21,237 nt of DNA from a virus. Below the pieces are notes generated by a model. That model was not told the DNA's origin, ran no database searches, and worked only from the letters and a program-made list of their open reading frames with translations. The translations under genes were made by a program, and so were the position numbers. Numbering within the stretch: the stretch's first letter is position 1; each line of letters begins with the position of its first letter. Below, piece by piece: positions 12,380 through 19,955 of the stretch. The DNA is taken from the IMG/VR virus record IMGVR_UViG_3300049827_000053, positions 1 to 21,237 of that record; one strand, given 5' to 3'.

Positions 12380-14833
12380 ATGGCATTTTCAAGCATAAGC
12401 GATGCACGCACAAAGTTATTCAGTACGACAACGGATGTAGATTCGCAAATTCTTTATGCGAATAACAATCTTCTTGATTCAACGACCATATTTTATACAA
12501 ACTCGGCCAAGACTATTTTAGCAAGTGCTGGCAATTATGTTATTCCAACGCAGTTTAAAACCTATTACGTTACTTTAGGAAGTGATGGAAAAATTAGCGG
12601 AAGCAAAACTGAATTAATTCAATCAGGAACTGACACAAGTTGGGTAGATGCAAGCGTAATAAATTATTCTCCTGATTCGGGGGAGCAAACATCAAATAAC
12701 TGGTTTAATACCTACGCTGGGGGTGTTAATTATTCTTTAAATACAACAACGCTTCTTTTGACCGATAACTATTGGACATCAAGACCTTACGCGTTTGATA
12801 AAAAATGGGTAATTGATAACGGAGTTTTAAGCGACACGGCAGTAACAAATATAGATTTGTCTGCGATGAAGGGATATGATTTAATTATTAGAAGTGGAGA
12901 ATGGAACACTGTATTTGGAGTTGCTGGATTTACAGATGGTATTTTATTAAGTTCATTTATTCATCTTGCTGCCGATCCCAACAGAACGCTAACGGTAGGT
13001 AAAGTAAACTATTATTTTAGACCTGATTATTTAATTCCAAAGACCGAAGAAGAATATCCAACATTTTTCAGAAGGATGCCTGATGCTTTGCCAATCTTTG
13101 ACAAGAACGGAGTTAAAAAAGAGTTCATGAGTTTGACCAACGTTTTATTTGACATGGTTGTTAAAGGAAGCGGAACACAAGGAAGCATTTCACGAACATT
13201 TAGAAATCCTAAAAGACAAAACAAAGGATTTACAAAATTAAACTTTACTTATTTCAAGAATTTTGTATCTGGGCAAGTATCAGGAACGAATGCCAATTAT
13301 ATTATGGCTTATGATCCAGATAATAGTGCATCAAATAACATTTACCAAAACGTTCCGATTGCAGATAGGCATTCATTTAATACAGATGCTTATATTAGAA
13401 GCCCAACGGCATTTATTAAGTCAGGCGGAAGTACAAGCGATCCAAATTACATTACAGATAGCTTAGTCGATGCCTCATGGTGTTGCGCATTGCTTGAATC
13501 GTTATTAATTACGGATGCTGGCGAGCGTGCAACATGGGTATTTAATAACGGAACAATTACCAAAACGTATGCCGAAATCAATCCTTATCAATGGACAACC
13601 GTTCCAAATGTGGGGACTGCTAATACAAACATTGCACCGGCAACAAATTATTTAGGATTCTTCAGACCTACCGGAACGACTTTAAATCCATTTAATTTAA
13701 ATCATGGGGCATTTGTTCAACATGATGCCGAATCGGTTGTTGGAGCTGGAAGAAAACGTATTAATACGGGAAGGTCATATGATGCGATGTTTGATAGTTG
13801 TAAAGCGATTTCAATTGCTAACAATTGGGCAGCGGATGGTGCAGTAATTCCTAAGTTTAGCATTTATGCAGAAGGGATTTATTACGCAAGTTATTACGGC
13901 TCAGGAACGAGTGGATGGATTCATGTTGATCCTACGGTTTCAATCGCAACGGCAAAGACAACTGATATATTTTCAGATTATCATAATTATTTTATTAACG
14001 GAACAATTAGCCGAAGTGCATTGATTAATTTCAATCCAATGTATGAAGGTTGCATTGATTCATTTGGTTTATTCTTTTGTACTGATTATAGCAAATCGAT
14101 TGTCAATAAGTGGTATTTCTATAATGCAGTTCATTCATACGATATAAGTAAAAAAATCATTGCTCAAATCGGAACTGAGGCAAGCAAAGATTATTCTGAT
14201 AAACGAGTGCAAGCGTATTCATGGAGATTTTACGAGCCATTGCCTTATACATCTGATTTCCATTTTGAAAGAAAAGGATTTAAGTATGGCAGTCCAGTAA
14301 CGGCAAGGCCAACGCTTCCGCCTTCATTCATGCAATCTTTAGCTGTTTGGGCATTCGCTTACATGGATGGACTTTATATGTGGGATAATCCTAACGTTTA
14401 CGGAGGAGAATTTAATAAATATCCTGACGAATATACGCCTGAATATTATATGTATGGCAATATGGATCAGATAGACAATGGTTCATATGATTGGCTTTTT
14501 GTAGGCTATTGGCAAGTTGAACAAAATAGAGATATTATTTCAGCTAACACGAATTGGGAGAAAACGCAATTGCTTGTGAGTGGAACTTGGACATCAAACA
14601 CAGATGCAAATAATTCTAATTATCCAGTAATGCTTTACAATCAGCAAAAGCCAATCTCTGCTTACAAATTGTCGGCTGATGGGACTGAGGCTTTATTAAT
14701 TATTGTAAATCCATTCAATAACGGATATACTAAGGCAACGCACACGGTTAGGCTACCAACAAAATCAAATCAACAATTTGATGTCGATACTTGGGGAAAT
14801 TTCACAACGGTAATTAGACTAAAAGGTTTATAA
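12380..14833 (+). CDS. Putative tail spike / host-surface-binding protein, possibly glycosidase-like
   Basis: An 817-residue protein, the second largest here, 1 nt after the tail-tip gene. Residues about 31-74 resemble the tail-tip C-terminal modules (IFYTNSAKT, GNYVI, YYVTLGSDGKISG). The rest is aromatic-rich (many Trp/Tyr), with a long central region and MQSLAVWAFAYMDGLYMWD followed by NPNVYGGE, reminiscent of the last strand of glycoside-hydrolase barrels, then a C-terminal beta-rich domain (LIIVNPFNNG, VDTWGNFTTVIRL) like those after catalytic barrels. That points to a glycan-binding or degrading spike, but I cannot assign catalytic residues. It could equally be a non-enzymatic receptor-binding protein. 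Confidence 0.55.
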   Translation: MAFSSISDARTKLFSTTTDVDSQILYANNNLLDSTTIFYTNSAKTILASAGNYVIPTQFKTYYVTLGSDGKISGSKTELIQSGTDTSWVDASVINYSPDSGEQTSNNWFNTYAGGVNYSLNTTTLLLTDNYWTSRPYAFDKKWVIDNGVLSDTAVTNIDLSAMKGYDLIIRSGEWNTVFGVAGFTDGILLSSFIHLAADPNRTLTVGKVNYYFRPDYLIPKTEEEYPTFFRRMPDALPIFDKNGVKKEFMSLTNVLFDMVVKGSGTQGSISRTFRNPKRQNKGFTKLNFTYFKNFVSGQVSGTNANYIMAYDPDNSASNNIYQNVPIADRHSFNTDAYIRSPTAFIKSGGSTSDPNYITDSLVDASWCCALLESLLITDAGERATWVFNNGTITKTYAEINPYQWTTVPNVGTANTNIAPATNYLGFFRPTGTTLNPFNLNHGAFVQHDAESVVGAGRKRINTGRSYDAMFDSCKAISIANNWAADGAVIPKFSIYAEGIYYASYYGSGTSGWIHVDPTVSIATAKTTDIFSDYHNYFINGTISRSALINFNPMYEGCIDSFGLFFCTDYSKSIVNKWYFYNAVHSYDISKKIIAQIGTEASKDYSDKRVQAYSWRFYEPLPYTSDFHFERKGFKYGSPVTARPTLPPSFMQSLAVWAFAYMDGLYMWDNPNVYGGEFNKYPDEYTPEYYMYGNMDQIDNGSYDWLFVGYWQVEQNRDIISANTNWEKTQLLVSGTWTSNTDANNSNYPVMLYNQQKPISAYKLSADGTEALLIIVNPFNNGYTKATHTVRLPTKSNQQFDVDTWGNFTTVIRLKGL

Positions 14834-14834
14834 G

Positions 14835-14987
14835 ATGATAAAAGATGTAATTGATTTGCTAATGGCTAATGACCATTACAATCGTTCAGAATTGATTGAG
14901 ATAGCAAAGGGAAAGAATGAATTGCCAACTACTTTAAAGAAGGGATTAAAACAAATTAAAAGAATATCGAAATGGCGAAAGATGTAG
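14835..14987 (+). CDS. 50-residue protein immediately upstream of the tape measure
   Basis: ATG at 14835, TAG at 14985-14987, overlapping the tape-measure start by 16 nt. It fills the 138-nt gap after the spike gene, which otherwise has nothing in it. The sequence is an amphipathic helix (MIKDVIDLLMANDHYNRSELI) followed by a strongly basic C-terminus (LKKGLKQIKRISKWRKM). Soluble, helical and basic. Function unknown; position suggests a small tail-assembly factor, but a translational-coupling leader for the tape-measure gene is also possible. Confidence 0.6.
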   Translation: MIKDVIDLLMANDHYNRSELIEIAKGKNELPTTLKKGLKQIKRISKWRKM

Positions 14988-16462
14988 AAGTAAATTTAAA
15001 CGTTAACAACAATATTCAGGGATCAATTGCCGAATTAAAACAATTAAAACGGCAGTTAAAGGACACTGAGGTTGGAACGGAAGCGTTTAAAAACCTATTT
15101 AATCAGATTGACGATTTAGAGGACAAAATTAAGTCGGCTAAAAACACAAGTTCTGATTGGGTTGATACTTTGGAGATGGCTGGTGGCCCGTTGGGAATGC
15201 TTGGCGGTGCAATCAATAAAGCAAAGGTCGCTACGCAATCATTTAGCGGTGCTTTAAAGGCTTCAGGTATTGGCTTGCTTGTTTCTTTAGTTGGTGGATT
15301 AGTTGCAGCGTTTAACGATTCAGAGAAAGCGACTAAGAAATTACAACCATTATTTATCGGTTTAGAAAAGATATTCAATGGAGTTTATTCAGCAGTTGAG
15401 CCATTATTTAACATCTTAGTTGATTTAGCCATAAGCGCTTTGCCTTTAGTGTCTAAAGCGATGCAAACTGTTTACGGATCAGTAACGGCAGTTGTTCAAT
15501 CATTGGGCAGTTTAGGAAGTGCAGTTGCTAAATTTGTTAAAGGCGATTTTAGTGGGGCATGGAAATCAGCTAAGGCATCCGTAACGGATTTCGGTAAGAA
15601 TTACGACGAATCAATCAAGCGTTTCCAAGAAGGTTCAAAAGAATTGACCAAAACCGAAAAAGAGGAAAGCGATAAACGTAAAAAAGCTAGAGAGGAAGCG
15701 GCAAAGCAATTAGCAGCCGAAAGGGAAGCAGAACGCAAGAGATTAGTCGATATTGAAAACCAAAATTTGCAGATTGAAGGCGAAATGCAAATGAAGGCAT
15801 TTGACAAATTAGCTGAAGAAGAAAATCAAAGATTACAAGAGCAAGGTCAATTACTATTTGAGGAATACGATGCAAGACAAAGAGCATTAGCCACCTATGA
15901 AGCAAATATAACGGCAGACGCAAAAGAACAAGCTGAGGAACGAAAGAATTTAGTAAAATCTGAAAACGATGCTAAACTTGCCTTACAAGAAGCATACGTT
16001 TCTAATACAATGCGGATAGGTCAGGGACTTAGACAAATTGCTGGGGAAAATAAAGAATTAGCCATTGCTGGAATTGTTTTAGAACAAGCCGCAGCAGTTG
16101 CTTCAATTGCCATTAATACACAAAAGAACGCAGCTAAATATGGTTATTTAACTCCTATGGGTATTGCTGAATTAGTGGCTGGAGGTTTAGGGGTTGCCTC
16201 CGCCATTTCAGCAGCGAGCAAAGGTATATCTGATATCAATTCAGGGACTGCAAGTGGTGGACAAATGTCCTTCGGTAATGCTCAAATGACACCAAGCTAT
16301 CAAGCCGCACCGAGATTCAATGTGGTAGGTGTTAATCCTATGAATCAAGCCGCACAAGCATTCCAATCTACTGGCCCAATTAAAACGTATGTGGTTGCTA
16401 GTGATGTTACAACTGCTCAGTCATTAGACCGAAACAAAATCACATCGGCTACATTGGGATAA
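14972..16462 (+). CDS. Tail tape measure protein
   Basis: Determines tail length and is ejected with the DNA. 496 residues with the expected order: helical N-terminus with the pattern GSIAELKQLKRQLKDTEVGT (about 17-36), a hydrophobic Gly-rich helix (94-114), a second hydrophobic block (about 130-185), a long charged coiled coil (about 222-345), a hydrophobic Ala-rich end region (about 365-420) and a Gly/Gln-rich tail. The family rule of about 0.15 nm per residue would give a tail near 75 nm, short for a siphovirus. No lysozyme or peptidase domain is visible. Its separation from the chaperone gene and placement before the protease-capsid genes are unusual. Confidence 0.85.
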   Translation: MAKDVEVNLNVNNNIQGSIAELKQLKRQLKDTEVGTEAFKNLFNQIDDLEDKIKSAKNTSSDWVDTLEMAGGPLGMLGGAINKAKVATQSFSGALKASGIGLLVSLVGGLVAAFNDSEKATKKLQPLFIGLEKIFNGVYSAVEPLFNILVDLAISALPLVSKAMQTVYGSVTAVVQSLGSLGSAVAKFVKGDFSGAWKSAKASVTDFGKNYDESIKRFQEGSKELTKTEKEESDKRKKAREEAAKQLAAEREAERKRLVDIENQNLQIEGEMQMKAFDKLAEEENQRLQEQGQLLFEEYDARQRALATYEANITADAKEQAEERKNLVKSENDAKLALQEAYVSNTMRIGQGLRQIAGENKELAIAGIVLEQAAAVASIAINTQKNAAKYGYLTPMGIAELVAGGLGVASAISAASKGISDINSGTASGGQMSFGNAQMTPSYQAAPRFNVVGVNPMNQAAQAFQSTGPIKTYVVASDVTTAQSLDRNKITSATLG

Positions 16463-16502
16463 TTGAAAATATAACAAAAATTAATTTAAAGGTTTAAGAG
16501 TT

Positions 16503-17087
16503 ATGAAAATTATAGAGCTGATAATCGAAAACGATATGGATGGCATTGAAGCCATTTCATTGGTTGAAAAACCAGCGATTGAAAGTAATTTCATCACATT
16601 AGCTAAGGAATACGAAATGAACTTAGCTGAAGTGGATACTGAAAAGAGAGTTTTAATGGGGCCAGCATTGATTCCCAACAAAATGATATTCAGAAAGGAA
16701 GGAGATACAAAGTTTAACGTATTCTTTTCTGAGGCAACGGTTGAGCAAGCAAGCCAAATGTATTTGAAAGCTGGCAATCAATCAAACGCTACATTGCATC
16801 ACAAGACAAAGATTGATGGAATGTCATTAGTTGAATCTTGGATTATCACGAATCCTGAAATGGACAAATCAAAAGCATACGGCTTTGATCTACCTAAAGG
16901 AACTTGGATGGTTTCCATGAAAGCAGATAACGACGAGATGTGGCAGAAAGCAAAAAGCGGAGAAGTAAAAGGTTTTTCAATTGAAGGATATTTTGCTGAC
17001 AAGCTAAGTTTACAAATGTTACCCGATATTACTGACGAAGATTTAGTTGAACATATTTTAAACATATTAGAAGATGGCGAAAAGTAG
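16503..17087 (+). CDS. Prohead protease, XkdF-like
   Basis: Matures the capsid by cleaving scaffold and capsid proteins. A 194-residue protein that matches the PBSX XkdF-type domain: RVLMGPALIPNKMIFR (49-64), FNVFFSEATV (71-80), ATLHHKTKIDGMSLVESWII (96-115), YGFDLPKGTWMV (126-137) and KGFSIEGYF (156-164). This is the fold class of herpesvirus assemblin; His99/100 and a Ser (S108, S112 or S159) are catalytic candidates, but I cannot assign the triad by eye. The gene directly precedes the Cys-rich small protein, scaffold and capsid genes, as expected. It overlaps the following gene by 14 nt. Confidence 0.8.
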   Translation: MKIIELIIENDMDGIEAISLVEKPAIESNFITLAKEYEMNLAEVDTEKRVLMGPALIPNKMIFRKEGDTKFNVFFSEATVEQASQMYLKAGNQSNATLHHKTKIDGMSLVESWIITNPEMDKSKAYGFDLPKGTWMVSMKADNDEMWQKAKSGEVKGFSIEGYFADKLSLQMLPDITDEDLVEHILNILEDGEK

Positions 17088-17262
17088 TTATTCAAGTCCA
17101 AAAGGTGCAAAGCGTGGATGCTTATGCAAAGATGGTACTTATTCAAGTGAATGTTGCGATGGAGAATTGATCTCTCAAGGTGTTGGGGCTTTAGTTTCTC
17201 AAGGAATTTCTGCGGTTACAAATGTTAACGCTGAAAGAGTTATTACAAACGTAAGTAATTAA
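17074..17262 (+). CDS. Small Cys-rich head-module protein (CLCKDGTYSxxCCDG)
   Basis: A 62-residue protein overlapping the protease gene by 14 nt. The N-terminal third holds the signature RGCLCKDGTYSSECCDG (residues 14-30) with four Cys residues in 14 positions, followed by a Gly/Ala-rich, beta-prone segment (LISQGVGALVSQGISAV). From memory the CLCxDxTYSxxCCDG pattern recurs in small proteins of Bacteroidota phages, beside protease and capsid genes. The Cys spacing could bind a metal or form disulfides. Function unknown; a head-completion or capsid-decoration role would fit the neighbours. Confidence 0.72.
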   Translation: MAKSSYSSPKGAKRGCLCKDGTYSSECCDGELISQGVGALVSQGISAVTNVNAERVITNVSN

Positions 17263-17273
17263 CAAAAATAAAT

Positions 17274-17870
17274 ATGGAATACAAAAGCAAAAAAAATCGA
17301 GTTAAAGCGGCTTTGGGTTTCCAAGTTAATTTAGCACAAATGAAGTTAGAGGATGGAATTACCATCATTGAAGCAGAATCATTTGAGCCTGAATTTTCGG
17401 TGGGAATTGTAACGGCTGACGGAGTTGTAGCTTTGCCAGTAGGCGAGTACAAGTTAGAAGATGGAAAAATCTTGGTGGTTGCAGTTGAAGGAATCATTTC
17501 TGAAATCAAAGAAGAAATGCCTGAAGAAGTAGCACCAGAGGAAGCTCCAGAAGTTGAGGTAGAAGTGGAGGCTGAAGCACAAGCTCCATCACCTAAGCGT
17601 ATTGTGGAATCGGTTAGCAAGGAAACATTCTTTGCAGAAATCGAGAAGTTGCGGACTGAATTGTCGGCACAAATTAGCGAAGTTAAAGCGGAGAACGAAG
17701 CATTAAAAGCTGAGAAAGAAGTTTTAGAAATTAAGTTAAATGCTCAAGAGGAAGGTGCAGAGCCAATCGTTCAAAATCCAGAGCCTGAGCAAAAGCAAGA
17801 AGGATTTACATTCGGTCAAAATCGTCCGGAAACCATCCAAGATAGTGTTTATTCAAAAATATTTTCATAA
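17274..17870 (+). CDS. Putative scaffolding protein
   Basis: A 198-residue acidic protein between the protease and major capsid genes, the standard scaffold position. An N-terminal beta-like domain (residues 1-77: LEDGITIIEAE, GVVALPVGEYKLEDG) is followed by a Glu/Pro/Val-rich linker (80-105), a clear coiled coil (about 117-157, heptads around EIEKLRTELSAQISEVKAE) and a Gln/Glu-rich C-terminus. Scaffolds of this shape oligomerise through the coil and bind the capsid with the C-terminus, then are removed by the protease. Call rests on layout, composition and neighbourhood. Confidence 0.65.
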   Translation: MEYKSKKNRVKAALGFQVNLAQMKLEDGITIIEAESFEPEFSVGIVTADGVVALPVGEYKLEDGKILVVAVEGIISEIKEEMPEEVAPEEAPEVEVEVEAEAQAPSPKRIVESVSKETFFAEIEKLRTELSAQISEVKAENEALKAEKEVLEIKLNAQEEGAEPIVQNPEPEQKQEGFTFGQNRPETIQDSVYSKIFS

Positions 17871-17889
17871 CAATTAATTAAATAACAAA

Positions 17890-18843
17890 ATGCCAACTAC
17901 AACAAGCATTACCACAACCTACGCCGGTGAATTTTCGAATAAGATTATCGCGGCTGCTTTATTGTCTTCTCCTACTATCGATCGTGGTGGTATTGAAGTA
18001 AAACCTAACGTACGTTTCAAGTCAGTTATCAAGCGTGTAGCTACTGACGGAATCTTGAAAGATGCGACTTGTGATTTCGATGCAACATCAACAATCACTT
18101 TGACTGAGAAAATTTTACAACCAGAAGAATTCCAAGTGAACTTACAATTATGTAAGAAGGATTTCGCTTCTGATTGGTTGGCAGTTGAGCAAGGATATTC
18201 TGCGTTCAAAACTTTGCCTAAGACTTTTGCTGATTTCTTAGTTGCTCACGTTGCTGCTAAAGTTGCTGCAAAGAACGAGACTAACATTTGGGAAGGTGTT
18301 ACTGCTAACGCTGGAGAATTTAATGGTCTTTCTACTTTATTAGCTGCTGATGCTTCTTTGCCTTCTGCTAACGAAGTTGCTGGAACTACTGTTACTGCTG
18401 CAAACGTTATCACTGAGCTTGGAAAAATTGCTGATGCTATCCCTTCTGCATTGTACACTAAGGATGACCTTTACATCTACGTTTCTCAGTCAATTGCTCG
18501 TTCTTATGTTCGTGCTTTGGGTGGATTCGGTGCTTCTGGTTTAGGTGCTAACGGTACTAACTCAATGGGAACTCAATGGTATAACAATGGTTCATTGTCA
18601 TTCGATGGTATCAAGTTGTTCGTTGCTGATGGTCTTGCTTCTACTAAAGCTATCGCTGCTCAGAAGTCTAACTTATATTTCGGTACTGGTCTTATCTCTG
18701 ACTTGACTGAAGTTAAAGTTATCGACATGGCTGACATCGACGGCAGCCAGAATGTTCGCGTAGTAATGCGTATGACTGCTGGAGTTCAATATGGTTTTGC
18801 TTCTGACATCGTTACTTACGGTATCACGAACTCAGCTAACTAA
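17890..18843 (+). CDS. Major capsid protein
   Basis: A 317-residue protein directly after the scaffold-like gene and followed by a hairpin terminator. It looks like Bacteroidota siphophage capsid proteins: TTTYAGEFSNKIIAAALLSS near the start, then GGIEVKPNVRFKSVI and VNLQLCKKDFASDW, a long helix (FADFLVAHVAAKVAAKNE) and a domain around DDLYIYVSQSIARSYVRAL (spine-helix-like). Residues 225-245 carry a Gly/Asn-rich surface loop. Codon use differs visibly from neighbours: Ala is mostly GCT, Ser mostly TCT and Val mostly GTT, as in highly expressed genes. HK97-fold membership is expected but not shown by an obvious motif. Confidence 0.85.
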   Translation: MPTTTSITTTYAGEFSNKIIAAALLSSPTIDRGGIEVKPNVRFKSVIKRVATDGILKDATCDFDATSTITLTEKILQPEEFQVNLQLCKKDFASDWLAVEQGYSAFKTLPKTFADFLVAHVAAKVAAKNETNIWEGVTANAGEFNGLSTLLAADASLPSANEVAGTTVTAANVITELGKIADAIPSALYTKDDLYIYVSQSIARSYVRALGGFGASGLGANGTNSMGTQWYNNGSLSFDGIKLFVADGLASTKAIAAQKSNLYFGTGLISDLTEVKVIDMADIDGSQNVRVVMRMTAGVQYGFASDIVTYGITNSAN

Positions 18844-18851
18844 TTAGGTTA

Positions 18852-18882
18852 AGGAGGGGCATTAATTTGTCCCTCTTATTTT
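18852..18882 (+). terminator. Rho-independent terminator after the capsid gene
   Basis: A 9-bp stem (18852-18860 with 18869-18877) with two G-U pairs and an 8-nt loop (ATTAATTT), followed by ATTTT. It starts 9 nt after the capsid stop. Moderate stability and a short T tract suggest partial termination, letting some transcripts reach the tube and portal genes. Confidence 0.7.
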
Positions 18883-18904
18883 CAATCTCTAAAATACAAA
18901 CATT

Positions 18905-19429
18905 ATGTGCGATATTAGCTTAGGTCGGTTAGAGCCTTGCAAGACAAGTGTTGGAGGATTGAAAGCGGTTTATATTATGAACAACGGAGATGCTACTAAC
19001 GTTACCTATGATGCAACGGAAACGGATGCAATCACGGCAATCGCTGGAACTCCTACGGGTTATAAATATGATTTGAAAGGTAACTCAAGTTTTGAGCAAA
19101 CAATCAATTCAAGCCGTGAAAACGGAACTACTTTCTTTACGCAAACATTAAATTTAACATTAAAAGGAATCACTGCTAAAGACTTGAAGCAAATCAAGTT
19201 ATTGGCTTACGGACGTCCACAAATTATCGTTGAAGATAACAACGGTAAATTCTTCTATACTGGATTAAAAAATGGTATGGAAGTAACTGGTGGCACAATC
19301 GTATCGGGTGCGGCAATGGGAGACCTTTCAGGTTTTACTTTGACAATCGTTGGCGAGGAGCCAGTACCTGCAAACATCATTCTTACATCACTTACTACTG
19401 CTGGTGTAACTATTGTTGTTGGAACTTAG
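18905..19429 (+). CDS. Major tail (tube) protein
   Basis: A 174-residue protein that matches the Bacteroidota siphophage tube protein pattern: CDISLGRLEPCKTSVGGLKA (residues 2-21), then YDLKGNSSFEQTINSSRENG (about 55-74), TQTLNLTLKGITAKDLKQIK, and LLAYGRPQIIVEDNNGKFF with GMEVTGGTIVSGAAMGDLSG. This polymerises into the tail tube around the tape measure. The gene is isolated between two terminators, as might suit a protein needed in very high copy. It lies outside the tail block, between the capsid and portal genes. Confidence 0.75.
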   Translation: MCDISLGRLEPCKTSVGGLKAVYIMNNGDATNVTYDATETDAITAIAGTPTGYKYDLKGNSSFEQTINSSRENGTTFFTQTLNLTLKGITAKDLKQIKLLAYGRPQIIVEDNNGKFFYTGLKNGMEVTGGTIVSGAAMGDLSGFTLTIVGEEPVPANIILTSLTTAGVTIVVGT

Positions 19430-19453
19430 TTTTTATTTTTAGGTTAAGATGTT

Positions 19454-19488
19454 GGAAGGCCGGTCAGAGTTACCGGTCTTTCCTTTTT
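19454..19488 (+). terminator. Strong Rho-independent terminator after the tube gene
   Basis: An 11-bp GC-rich stem (19454-19464 with 19472-19483, one bulged T and one G-U) with a 7-nt loop (CAGAGTT), followed at once by TTTTT. It begins 25 nt after the stop codon. This is the clearest terminator in the window. The remaining 33 nt to the next ATG hold no promoter I can defend. Confidence 0.85.
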
Positions 19489-19520
19489 AAAACAAAATCA
19501 CTTTTTTCGGTTTATAGTAT

Positions 19521-19955
19521 ATGATTCTATTAAAGGCGATAGCAACGGCACAAGAAGTGAAGTTTATTCCGACAAGGAGTGGAGTGCCAAATGAATTATT
19601 TTTAAGAAACGAAACGACAAACGTAGTTACAAATCAGTATATTGATTGTACGAACGAATCATTTTATAAAAAGTTTTCAGAGGTATTGACTTTAGAAGAA
19701 GGTCATTTTTATATTTTGACGATTAAAGAAAATTCTGACAAGACTGCAATTGATAATTTTGCATCAAGAGTGGTGGCAGATTCAGGAACGTATGAAGCGG
19801 AGTCGTGTTTATACACTTTCCTTTCATCCTTTGACCATACAAGCACTTTAATCCACAACGATAAGGTATTTGTAACTAATCAAGTTATTGACGATTATAG
19901 CGTAAATAAAGACGAATACGTTCAGCATTCGCAAAACATAATTTTCTATGAATAA
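19521..19955 (+). CDS. Small structural-module protein sharing a motif with the tail-tip protein
   Basis: A 144-residue beta-rich protein between the tube terminator and the portal gene, overlapping the portal start by 8 nt. Residues 80-101 include RVVADSGTYEAESCLYTF, identical at 15 of 22 positions to residues 101-122 of the 372-residue tail-tip protein at 8717-9835. The rest (QEVKFIPTRSGVPNELFLRN, LTLEEGHFYILTIKE) is a small beta-sandwich-like pattern. From memory, small proteins with this layout recur near the portal in Bacteroidota phages, but I know no function. Possible roles: connector/adaptor, tail-fibre accessory or assembly chaperone. Confidence 0.68.
   Translation: MILLKAIATAQEVKFIPTRSGVPNELFLRNETTNVVTNQYIDCTNESFYKKFSEVLTLEEGHFYILTIKENSDKTAIDNFASRVVADSGTYEAESCLYTFLSSFDHTSTLIHNDKVFVTNQVIDDYSVNKDEYVQHSQNIIFYE

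Noticed and set aside
16799-17146. Minus-strand open frame of 115 codons opposite the protease gene
   Set aside because: It lies wholly antisense to a recognised protease gene, its translation is Ser/Ile/Cys-rich as expected from a reversed AT-rich gene, and there is no promoter or leader. The same applies to other minus-strand frames, such as 17243-17620 and 18246-18458.
18350-18544. Leu-rich 64-codon frame within the capsid gene, superficially like a membrane protein
   Set aside because: It is the shifted reading of GCT/TCT/GTT codons in the capsid gene; the Leu-rich composition follows from that codon bias.
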